The notes under the pieces are model-generated. The model was not told where the DNA came from and did not search any database. It saw nothing but the letters and a program-made list of their open reading frames with translations. Below, piece after piece: positions 1 to 7,864 of a stretch of DNA of 64,000 nt. Origin of the DNA: Streptomyces lomondensis (GTDB lineage: Bacteria; Actinomycetota; Actinomycetes; Streptomycetales; Streptomycetaceae); assembly GCF_014651035.1 (NCBI RefSeq), contig NZ_BMWC01000003.1, forward strand, positions 124,001 through 188,000. The letters run 5' to 3'. Numbering within the stretch: position 1 is the stretch's first letter; each line of letters starts with the position of its first letter. A program made the translations under genes and the position numbers.

Positions 1-1850
1 TGGACCAGGAGCTCACCAGGGAGGGTGTCCTGGAGGAGCCACGCCGCCGCGGCCCGCAGCAGGAGTCGTGGCAGAGAGTCACCGGCGGCATTGCCCGATG
101 GCTCGAACAGGACCCCGACCGGCGGCTGCTCATCCTCCTCGACGAGTGTGACCGCTTCTTCGAGGCGGACGTGCCCGAGTGCACGGAGACCCGCCGCCTG
201 CGCGGTCTCGGCGAGGACTCCCGGGGCCGGGCCAAAGTGGTCTTCGCCGGCCTGCACTCCGTCCAGCGTTTCACCCGGCTCGCCAGGAACGGCCCGTTCA
301 GCCACCTGGCACAGACCCCCACGGTCGTCGGGCCGCTCGCCCCGCAGTTCGCGGCCGACCTGATCGTGCACCCGATGCGCGCTCTCGGCTTCGAGTTCGC
401 CGACGTCGACCTCGTGAACCGGGTGCTGGGCTTCTGCTCGTACCAGCCGTTCCTGCTGCAGATCTTCGGCAGCCGGATGGTGCAGGTCATGCAGGACAAG
501 CGGACGCGGCTTCCCCTCGCCCCGCCCCCCTACACGATCGAGGAGTCCGACGTGGACGCGGTGGAACAGGACGCCTCGCTGCGTTCGGACATCACCGCGG
601 CCTTCAAGGACACCCTCGCCCTCGACGACCGCTACCACGTCATCGCCAACGTCCTCGCCCAGCACGCCCGGGACAACGGTCTGGAGACCCGCCTCAGTGA
701 CCGGGAGCTGCGGGAGGAGTGTGCCGGCTGGTGGCCCCAGGGCTTCGAACAGCTCGACAGTGAGGGCTTCCGCGCCTATCTGCAGGAGATGGTCGGCCTC
801 GGCGTTCTGGCACCGAACAACGACGGGCAGGGCTGGCATCTGAGGGGCCCCAACGCGTTGCGCATGATCGGCACCGCACAGGAGATCGAGGCGCGGCTCC
901 TCGGCGCGGAGAAGGAGTCCCGGCTGGAGGAGACCGTCGTACTGGAGAGCCGGCCCGACCTCTCCGACGGCCGGTCCGCCCCGCTCACCGTGAACCAGAT
1001 CGACTACCTGCTGGGGGAGGGCGTCAACCAGGTCCGGGTGGTCCTCGGCACACAGGCGACCGGCGTCGCGGACGTGGAGCGGACCCTGCGGGAGGTGACC
1101 GGCAGGGTCGCGGGCTGGTCGGTGCCCCCGATCGGCAGCGCCAACACCTTCCGCAAGGAGCTCGCGGGCGGCCGCGCCGGTGAACGGCGGCTGCTCATCA
1201 GCGACCTCACGTGGGGCAGCGAGAAGCCCTGCCGGGAGTCCCTCGAACTGGCGAGGACCGTCCTGCCCGACACTGCCGAGGCCACCAGGTCCGTCGTCCT
1301 GGTGTCGGGGGTGGGACAGGCCGGTCTCTGGTCCGACCTCCTCACCGGTGACGAGGCCGACCACGACACCGTGGTGGTGCTGCGCCGGCACGATCCGCGG
1401 AGCCTGAAGGACTGGACGCAGCGGCACAGCCTGTGCGAGACGGACGAACGCCTGGCCCGTCTGGCGGCAGTGACCGGAGGCTGGCCGTTCCTGCTGGACA
1501 AGGCCCTGGACCTGCGTGAGCACCACCACGACCAGGACAAGGTGCTGCAGCGTCTCATGACCTGGCTGGAACAGAGCAGTGGCGCAGGGGAGTTCGTCGA
1601 GGCCGTGGGCCTGCTGGAGAGCGACACCCTCAAGGCCGGCTACTTCGCTGTCGTCGAACAGCTCGGCGCCGGATGGCACGACGACGCCTACACCGTGACC
1701 GCGGCCGAGATGGCGGGCCTGGCTCCCGACGAGGCCCTACGGGCTGTGATGTGCCTGGAGGTACTGCAGGCCCTGGACCGCGCGGGCGCGCGCCTGCGCG
1801 TCGAGCCGGTCCTCCATGCGGCGCTGGGCGTGCTCGGCGCCAAGGGATGA
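1..1850 (+). CDS. AAA/STAND-like ATPase, 5' end outside the window
   Basis: The reading frame is open from the first bases, so the start and the Walker A loop lie upstream. A Walker B-like segment (LLILLDECDRFFE) is read near nucleotides 128-166. It is followed by a sensor-like stretch (KVVFAGLHSVQRF) and a helical region ending in FLLQIFGSRMV, the layout of STAND/AAA signalling ATPases. A winged-helix-like part and a roughly 250-residue C-terminal region I do not recognise follow. Proteins of this kind often act as sensors or regulators in prokaryotic conflict systems; that role here is inferred from the neighbouring nuclease and helicase genes. The next gene starts 96 bp downstream on the same strand. 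The ATPase fold is fairly sure; the exact family is not. Confidence 0.7.
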   Translation, partial: DQELTREGVLEEPRRRGPQQESWQRVTGGIARWLEQDPDRRLLILLDECDRFFEADVPECTETRRLRGLGEDSRGRAKVVFAGLHSVQRFTRLARNGPFSHLAQTPTVVGPLAPQFAADLIVHPMRALGFEFADVDLVNRVLGFCSYQPFLLQIFGSRMVQVMQDKRTRLPLAPPPYTIEESDVDAVEQDASLRSDITAAFKDTLALDDRYHVIANVLAQHARDNGLETRLSDRELREECAGWWPQGFEQLDSEGFRAYLQEMVGLGVLAPNNDGQGWHLRGPNALRMIGTAQEIEARLLGAEKESRLEETVVLESRPDLSDGRSAPLTVNQIDYLLGEGVNQVRVVLGTQATGVADVERTLREVTGRVAGWSVPPIGSANTFRKELAGGRAGERRLLISDLTWGSEKPCRESLELARTVLPDTAEATRSVVLVSGVGQAGLWSDLLTGDEADHDTVVVLRRHDPRSLKDWTQRHSLCETDERLARLAAVTGGWPFLLDKALDLREHHHDQDKVLQRLMTWLEQSSGAGEFVEAVGLLESDTLKAGYFAVVEQLGAGWHDDAYTVTAAEMAGLAPDEALRAVMCLEVLQALDRAGARLRVEPVLHAALGVLGAKG

Positions 1851-1946
1851 CCTGCCGCGGCCCCGATCGCCCTCCCGGGACAGCCTGCCCAGCGGACCTG
1901 TCCGTGCTCCGGCCCACATGACGATGACAAGAGAAAGTGACCACCG

Positions 1947-3914
1947 TTGTCCGTACACTCCTCCCGATCCGACGTGGATGCGGCAGCAGCCGCGATCAAG
2001 GGCATCTGGTTCCCGGTCAAGGGCTCCGTGAAGAGCCTTCCCGAGGTGCTGATGCCGGACGAATCCGTTCAGGCCCTCGCTGTCGCCCACCACGACGGCG
2101 TGATGGGAGTGCTCGCCCTCACCGACCGCCGTGTGCTGTTCCGGGCGCAGGGGTGGACCGGCCAACGGCTCGTGTCCCACGCCCTGGGCGAGATCTCCGA
2201 CTTGCGCTGGGCGGGCGGACTGGGCCAGGGAGTACTCACCCTGTCCGTCGCCGGATGGGCGGCCGAGTTCAAGAACATGGACAAGCGGGACGGCCAGAAC
2301 CTCGCCGACCGCCTGCAGCAGTGGCGCCAGTGGTACGCCCAGCAGGTCGGCGTCGCTGCTCATCCCGCTCCCGGACAGCATCTCGCAGCACCGGCCCCTT
2401 TCGCAGCACAACCGTTCACCAGCTCCACACCTGCGCCCGTCCCCGCGCAGTCCGGGCCCACCACTCCGGCCACCTCAGCGCCGCAGCACTCGTCGAGGCC
2501 CGCCGGCAGTGGAGGTCTCTTCGGCCGCCGCCGGAAGGAAGCGGAGGCGGAGTCCGCCCGCCTGGGGGACGAGTTGCGTGCCCAGGCCGCCCATACCGAG
2601 GCCCTACGGGCGGAGAACCAGCGCCTGCTGGCCGAGCTGACCGCCCTCGCCGGCGCCGACGCGGCCCGCCTGGTCCAGGAGACCGAGCGCCTCCGCCGCA
2701 CCCACACCGAGCACCTGACCGAGCTCCAGCGCATCGACACCGTCCTCGACGCGAAAGTGGAGGCGGCCGCCGAACGTGCCGAGAACGAGCTTCGGGGCAC
2801 CCGGCAGCGGCTGCACGAGATGGAGGTACAGGCCCAGGAGGCCGAGCGCCGCCTGGCCGCGGCGCGAAGCGGTCTGGTCGTCACCGACGACCTGGTCCTG
2901 TTGCAGGAGGCCGGCATCTACGAGTACCGCCACCCGCTCGCGGACGCCTTGGCCTACAAGGCCGAACTCGACCGGATCAAGGACCAGTGCAAGGCTCTCA
3001 CCAAGAACGGGCGGGCCGTCGTCGGAGTCACCGAGTGGACCGTCAACGGATCCGCTGCCGAGGGACGCCGCATGGTGCGTGACTTCTCCAAGCTGATGCT
3101 GCGCGCCTACAACGCCGAGGCCGACGCCGCCGTACGGGGCATGAAACCCCACCGCCTCGTCTCCCTCATCGACCGGCTGGTGAAGTCCCGGGAGACCATC
3201 GCACGGCTCGGCAAGACCATGCAGATCCGGGTGACCGACGAGTACCACCGGCTGCGGGTGCGCGAACTGGAACTGACCGCAGACCACTTGGCCAAGGTCG
3301 AGGAGGAGAAGGAGCAGCGTCGCGAGGAGCGGGCGCGGCAGCGCGAGGAGGAACGCCTGGAGCGGGAGATCGCCCGTGAGCGCGCCCGGCTCGACAAGGA
3401 GCGCAACCGCCTCATCCTCGCACTGAACCGGGCCCGTTCCGCAGGCCAGGCGGACCCGGCCCAGATCGCGGAACTGGAGCGGAAGCTCGGCGAGATCGAC
3501 GTGGAGGAGGAGGCCATCAACCGCCGCGAGGCCAACAACCACGCAGGATACGTGTACGTCATCTCCAACATCGGCGCCTTCGGTGAGTCCATGGTCAAGA
3601 TCGGCCTCACCCGCCGCCTCGACCCCATGGACCGCGTCAACGAACTCGGCGACGCCTCCGTGCCCTTCCGCTTCGACGTACACGCGCTGATCTACAGCGA
3701 CGACGCCGTCGGCTTGGAACGCGCCTTGCATCAGGAGTTCGAGGACTGGAGGGTCAACAGGGTCAACGCACGACGAGAGTTCTTCCACGTGACCCCGGTG
3801 CAGGTCCGCGACGCCCTTGCCCGCCACGCGGGCCAGCATCTTCTGGAGTTCCACGAGGAACCGGATGCCCCGGAGTGGCGGGCCAGCACCGTGGCGGGAC
3901 AGGGCCACCGCTGA
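1947..3914 (+). CDS. PH-like / DUF4041 / GIY-YIG (T5orf172) domain protein
   Basis: This 655-residue protein starts at a TTG with GAGAAAG about 10 nt upstream. Residues 1-115 look like a bacterial PH-type fold (LTDRRVLFRAQGW). A Pro/Ala-rich linker and a coiled coil (about 180-305) follow. Residues 320-420 match the DUF4041 pattern (GIYEYRHPLADALAYKAEL). A second, strongly charged coiled coil covers 430-530. The C terminus (533-640) is a T5orf172/Mug113 GIY-YIG-type domain: YVYVISN opening, KIGLTRR, and a late Glu in the ALHQEFEDW helix. DUF4041-GIY-YIG proteins are known mainly from phages and mobile elements and are predicted DNA nucleases. The N-terminal PH-like domain suggests tethering to a surface or partner. 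A 12-bp inverted repeat follows the gene. Confidence 0.8.
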   Translation: MSVHSSRSDVDAAAAAIKGIWFPVKGSVKSLPEVLMPDESVQALAVAHHDGVMGVLALTDRRVLFRAQGWTGQRLVSHALGEISDLRWAGGLGQGVLTLSVAGWAAEFKNMDKRDGQNLADRLQQWRQWYAQQVGVAAHPAPGQHLAAPAPFAAQPFTSSTPAPVPAQSGPTTPATSAPQHSSRPAGSGGLFGRRRKEAEAESARLGDELRAQAAHTEALRAENQRLLAELTALAGADAARLVQETERLRRTHTEHLTELQRIDTVLDAKVEAAAERAENELRGTRQRLHEMEVQAQEAERRLAAARSGLVVTDDLVLLQEAGIYEYRHPLADALAYKAELDRIKDQCKALTKNGRAVVGVTEWTVNGSAAEGRRMVRDFSKLMLRAYNAEADAAVRGMKPHRLVSLIDRLVKSRETIARLGKTMQIRVTDEYHRLRVRELELTADHLAKVEEEKEQRREERARQREEERLEREIARERARLDKERNRLILALNRARSAGQADPAQIAELERKLGEIDVEEEAINRREANNHAGYVYVISNIGAFGESMVKIGLTRRLDPMDRVNELGDASVPFRFDVHALIYSDDAVGLERALHQEFEDWRVNRVNARREFFHVTPVQVRDALARHAGQHLLEFHEEPDAPEWRASTVAGQGHR

Positions 3915-3929
3915 CACCGGACGGCTGAG

Positions 3930-3969
3930 AGGCGGCAGGGGGATACCGACAGCGATGCCCCTGCCGCCT
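3930..3969 (+). terminator. 12-bp perfect inverted repeat, likely terminator
   Basis: AGGCGGCAGGGG at 3930-3941 pairs perfectly with 3958-3969 across a 16-nt loop. It begins 16 bp after the stop of the GIY-YIG gene. There is no T-run, as is usual in Streptomyces. The rest of 3970-4117 holds no other feature I can support. Confidence 0.6.
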
Positions 3970-4117
3970 TGGTGGCCCCCCGGACGGCTGTCAGACCCAC
4001 CGGGTAATCTCGAGTTCATCGTCAACGCGGCCCGACGGGCTTCCGCTCCATCCCGGTGGAGTCTCCAGGACATGCCCCCACCCGCACGAGTCTCTTCGTG
4101 CTGCCTGGGGGAAATCC

Positions 4118-6004
4118 TTGCTGTTCCGCGCGTCCGCGAAAACGGTCGCCGTCATGGCACTCGACGGTTCACTGTTCCTTCACCTCACCGACCAGTTCGT
4201 CCACATGCACGGCTATCGGCCCGGCGCCTCGGAGGTCCGTTCCTGGGAGCGCAGCATCCCCGTCCTGGCCGCCGCACTCAACGACGCGGGCCTGGGGGAC
4301 GTGGAGGTCATGCTGGAGTACGCGCTCCCGCTGAACAGCAAGCGCGCCGACGTCGTCCTGGCTGGAGTGCACCCGGTCACGGGAGAGTCGTCCTACGTCG
4401 TGGTCGAGCTGAAGCAGTGGAGCCAGGCACTGCCCCACGAGGACGACCCCACACTGTGCCATGTCGACGCCTACGCCCATCCGGTCCTCAACCCCATCGA
4501 GCAGGTACGCCGCTACTGTGAGTACCTCGTCAACTTCAATGGGGCGGTGGCCGAGCACGGCCACCGGGTGGCGGGAGTGGCGTACCTGCACAACGCCACC
4601 GAGTTCGGCGTGACCGGACTGCGGGAGATCGAGCGTGACGGCCGCGGACTGCTGTTCACCGCGGAACGCCGCGGAGCCTTCCTCGACCACCTTCGTACGA
4701 GGCTGAGCGACAAGCATCCAGGGGCCCGTGCGGCGGACGAACTGCGTGCGGGCGCCGCGGTGCCGTCGAAGCAGTTGATGTCCGTGGCCGCTGAGGAGGT
4801 GCGTGAGCGCACGCAGTTCGTCCTCCTCGACGAGCAGCAGGTCGCGTACCGCATGGTGCTCAACGCGGTGGAGAAGGCGAAGCACGCCGACCGCATGGAG
4901 GTCGTCATCGTCACGGGCGGCCCCGGCACCGGCAAGAGCGTCATCGCTCTCCAACTGCTCGGCGAACTCTACCGGCGTGGGGTTCCGGCGCTGCACGCCA
5001 CCGGCTCGCAGTCGTTCACGAAGACGATGAGGAAGATCGCCGGAGCTCGCAAGCGGGAAGTCCAGGACCTGTTCAAGTACTTCAACAGCTTCATGACCGC
5101 TGAGAAGAACAGCCTGGGCGCGTTGATCTGCGACGAAGCCCACCGTGTCCGGGAGACTTCGGCCAACCGCTATACCCGCGCCGAGCATCGCACCGGCCGG
5201 GCACAGATCGACGAACTCATCGACGTCGCCTACGTGCCCGTGTTCTTCCTCGACGAGCATCAGGTCGTGCGACCTGGTGAGATGGGGACCGTAGCGGAGA
5301 TCAAGGCCGCAGCGGAGAAGCGAGGCATCCCCTGCAATGTCGTCCCGCTGGACAGCCAGTTCCGCTGCGGCGGCAGCGACGCCTACCTGCGCTGGGTGGT
5401 CCGCCTTCTCGGCCTGGAGCCGGGTGGGCCGGTCATCTGGGAACCCGACGGCCGCATGCAGTTGCTGGTCGCCGACAGCCCGCAGGAGATGGAAGCCTTC
5501 CTCCAGGCTCGTCGCACTCAGGGATACGGCGCCCGGATGTCCGCGGGCTACTGCTGGCGCTGGTCCCCGGAACCCAAGCCCGGCGACCCGCTGCCGCCGG
5601 ACGTCGTCATCGGCGACTGGGCCCGCCCGTGGAACCTGCGCGGCGACCGCTCCGTCTCCGGCGCGCCCCCGGCCGCCCTGTGGGCCACCGACCCGGCGGG
5701 CTTCGGACAGGTCGGCTGCGTCTACACCGCCCAGGGATTCGAGTACGACTGGTCCGGTGTCATCATCGGCCCCGACCTGGTCTGGCGCGGCGACCGCTGG
5801 ATCACGGACCGCACGGCGTCCAAGGACCCGGTCTTCAAGAAGTCCACCCCCGACACCGACGTGGACCGCCTGATCCGCAACACCTACAAGGTGCTGCTGA
5901 CCCGGGGCATGGTCGGCACGATCGTGTACTCGACGGATCCGGAGACGCGGGAGAAACTGCGGGAGCTGACGGCTGGGGTGGAACGGGAGACCGTACCGGC
6001 CTGA
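4118..6004 (+). CDS. DUF2075 (Schlafen-type) P-loop helicase with N-terminal nuclease-like motif
   Basis: This 628-residue protein starts at TTG 4118 after a GGGGGA site; ATG 4154 is an alternative. The N-terminal third carries a PD-(D/E)XK-like pattern: Asp78 in RADVVLAG and Glu97-Leu-Lys99 in VVVELKQW. Walker A (GGPGTGKS) lies near residue 270 and a Walker B with ICDEAHR about 75 residues later. FFLDEHQVVRPGE is a DUF2075 motif, and QGFEYDW and YKVLLTRG near the end match helicase motifs V and VI. DUF2075 proteins are predicted DNA/RNA helicases related to the Schlafen AAA group and are common in defence islands. The combination predicts a single-chain nuclease-helicase. The function is inferred; the family call is firm. 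Confidence 0.85.
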   Translation: MLFRASAKTVAVMALDGSLFLHLTDQFVHMHGYRPGASEVRSWERSIPVLAAALNDAGLGDVEVMLEYALPLNSKRADVVLAGVHPVTGESSYVVVELKQWSQALPHEDDPTLCHVDAYAHPVLNPIEQVRRYCEYLVNFNGAVAEHGHRVAGVAYLHNATEFGVTGLREIERDGRGLLFTAERRGAFLDHLRTRLSDKHPGARAADELRAGAAVPSKQLMSVAAEEVRERTQFVLLDEQQVAYRMVLNAVEKAKHADRMEVVIVTGGPGTGKSVIALQLLGELYRRGVPALHATGSQSFTKTMRKIAGARKREVQDLFKYFNSFMTAEKNSLGALICDEAHRVRETSANRYTRAEHRTGRAQIDELIDVAYVPVFFLDEHQVVRPGEMGTVAEIKAAAEKRGIPCNVVPLDSQFRCGGSDAYLRWVVRLLGLEPGGPVIWEPDGRMQLLVADSPQEMEAFLQARRTQGYGARMSAGYCWRWSPEPKPGDPLPPDVVIGDWARPWNLRGDRSVSGAPPAALWATDPAGFGQVGCVYTAQGFEYDWSGVIIGPDLVWRGDRWITDRTASKDPVFKKSTPDTDVDRLIRNTYKVLLTRGMVGTIVYSTDPETREKLRELTAGVERETVPA

Positions 6005-6511
6005 CGGACAGGCCGAGGTTCGTCTGCGCTCAGGCGTTGTCGGAAGCCCGGCCGGGCCGGATCCTGCCGGGCTTCGCGCAGGCAGCGGCCGACCTGCGCA
6101 ACGGGCAGCTCTGACCAGTCGGCTCTCGCGCCGAGCCAGGTGCGGAGCGGCGAACGTCGTGCCCGAGCCGTTATTTCCTCGTCAGGCCGTTGAGTTCACA
6201 CCGGCGAAGGCGTGCAGGGCCACCTCCCCCGAGGCGCGGGGCGCGGTAGGGACGGCTCCACTCCGCGCGGCCCGCCACCTCGTCGGGGCCACCTCGACCT
6301 CCGCCGTCACCGGCTCGGATCCGACGGCCGGTTCTGGCTCGGGGGGCGTGCGGGGGGATCCGCAGCGCATGGTCGACCGCCATGTCGATCCGGAAGCTCG
6401 CCAGGCGCCCTCAGGCTGCACGCCGTAGCCCAGCCGTGGGGCGTAACCGACCGACAGGGTGATCAGGTCCTGGGGCAGGCCGGCTTTCTTCGACTGCGGG
6501 CGGCGTGAGAA
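6005..6511. other. 507-bp interval with no confident gene; possible decayed coding remnant
   Basis: After the terminator hairpin at 6043-6075 I find no ORF I would call. On the minus strand the bases just below 6511 read in one frame as ...DLITLSVGYAPRLGYGV, and further down a second frame reads protein-like (TAEVEVAPTRWRAARSGAV). This is what a frameshifted remnant would look like, but no family is recognisable. It separates the DUF2075 gene from the convergent helicase operon. Confidence 0.4.
6043..6075 (+). terminator. 10-bp perfect inverted repeat after the DUF2075 gene
   Basis: GAAGCCCGGC at 6043-6052 is the exact reverse complement of 6066-6075, with a 13-nt loop. It starts 39 bp after the DUF2075 stop codon and probably terminates that transcript. 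Confidence 0.6.
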
Positions 6512-7864
6512 TCAGAAGTGGGCCGTGTGCTCGCTGTGCCCCAAGCGCTCCATCACCACCTGATGCGCCCGCCACCCGTCCGGAAACTTGGGCGGGACGT
6601 CCAGATACACCGGACTGCTGCGCGGATGCCGGTCCAGCAGGTCCGTGATTCCCGCGCGGGCCACCACCACGCAGGCGAAGCGGTGGCGGGAGAGCAGGAC
6701 ACACAGGCGGCCGGTCTCCAGGTGGAAGGCGGAGGCGTCCTGGCGGCCGGAGAGGGGGTGCCAGACGAGGGTGACATCGAACTCGCGGCCCTGAAGGCGG
6801 TTGGCGGTGTCCACCGTGATGGCCGTGCGGCCGCGTGCGGCGAGCCGGGATCGGACCGCGTCCGCCTGGACCGTGCGCGCCGCGCCGACCGCGATGCGCG
6901 ACTCGGTGAGCGGCTCGCCGTTGACCAGCGCACCGCGCTCCAGGAGGCGGGCCGCCGTCGCCGCGAGGGCCTCGGCCATCTCCGGGTCGTCGTCCAGGGT
7001 GTGGCGGGCGGGCAGCTCCAGCAGGCCCCAGCCCGACTCCGCCGCGCGGGCCAGGACGGCGTCGTGCGGGGTCGTGCGGTGTGCCGCGCTGCGGTACGTG
7101 AGGACGCGGTCGGCGGCCTTCGTGCCGGAGGTGAACGGGTAGAAAGGGTAGAACGCCTTCTCCACCAGAGGCGCCGCCATCTCCGGCAGCCGCCAGGAGA
7201 CGGGCAGTTGGTGGCGCTCCAGGTCCTCGTTGTGGGCGAGGGTGACGTCGACGGCGTTGCGCAGCGGGTCCCAGGTCAGGCCGTGCCAGCGGTCGGTGTC
7301 CACAGTCGCGAAGGGGTCGAGCTGGCCCGGGTCGCCGACGAACAGGACCCGTGAGTCCTCCGGGCCGAAGAGCGGTGCCGTGGCGAGCAGGGCATCCGAC
7401 CGCATCTGGTACGCCTCGTCGACGATCGCCCAGCGCCACGGATCGCACTTGTCGGGCTTCACGTACGACCACTTCTTCGCCGTGGAGACCACGACCGGCA
7501 GGTCGCGCAGGTCTGATATGTCCTTGCTGCCCGTCACGTTGGCGTGCCGCCGCACCCGCTCCGGGAGCGTGAAGGTGCTCGCATGCAGGCGTCCGAGCGC
7601 GAGGTCCGGGTACTCCCGCGCGATGTTGTCGACCAGATCGTCCACCTGCTCGTTGGTCTGCGCGACGATCATCAGCTGGTGACCGGCCGCCGTGAGATGA
7701 CCGGTGGCGCGCTTGACGAGCGTCGACTTCCCGGCGCCGGGCGGGGAGTCCACGACCACGCCCCGGCCGGTGGCCGTGTCCAGGCTGGACAGGATGCCCG
7801 CGACCGCCCGGTCGGCGAGCATGCCGGGGGCGGCAGGGGGGTCGGTGTCCGGGGCAGCGGTCAT
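6512..7864 (-). CDS. SF1 (Upf1/Dna2-like) helicase
   Basis: The gene encodes 450 residues starting at the ATG that overlaps the upstream stop (ATGA, 7861-7864). The motifs are in SF1B order: Walker A PPGAGKST (41-48), Walker B VDEAYQ (148-153), motif III GDPGQLDP (177-184), motif IV SWRLP (223-227), motif V TANRLQGREF (353-362) and motif VI LLSRHR (390-395). It is a minimal helicase core without accessory domains. It is the last gene of a leftward operon with three 4-bp-coupled cistrons. A Cas4/AddB-like protein is encoded two genes upstream, so the pair resembles a split Dna2-type nuclease-helicase. The helicase call is firm. A role in a defence complex with the divergent pPIWI-RE operon is inferred. 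Confidence 0.9.
   Translation of the reverse strand: MTAAPDTDPPAAPGMLADRAVAGILSSLDTATGRGVVVDSPPGAGKSTLVKRATGHLTAAGHQLMIVAQTNEQVDDLVDNIAREYPDLALGRLHASTFTLPERVRRHANVTGSKDISDLRDLPVVVSTAKKWSYVKPDKCDPWRWAIVDEAYQMRSDALLATAPLFGPEDSRVLFVGDPGQLDPFATVDTDRWHGLTWDPLRNAVDVTLAHNEDLERHQLPVSWRLPEMAAPLVEKAFYPFYPFTSGTKAADRVLTYRSAAHRTTPHDAVLARAAESGWGLLELPARHTLDDDPEMAEALAATAARLLERGALVNGEPLTESRIAVGAARTVQADAVRSRLAARGRTAITVDTANRLQGREFDVTLVWHPLSGRQDASAFHLETGRLCVLLSRHRFACVVVARAGITDLLDRHPRSSPVYLDVPPKFPDGWRAHQVVMERLGHSEHTAHF

Noticed and set aside
6159..6428. 89-codon plus-strand ORF in the gap after DUF2075
   Set aside because: No ribosome site, no domain, and the opposite strand reads more protein-like; I treat the area as a possible relic only.
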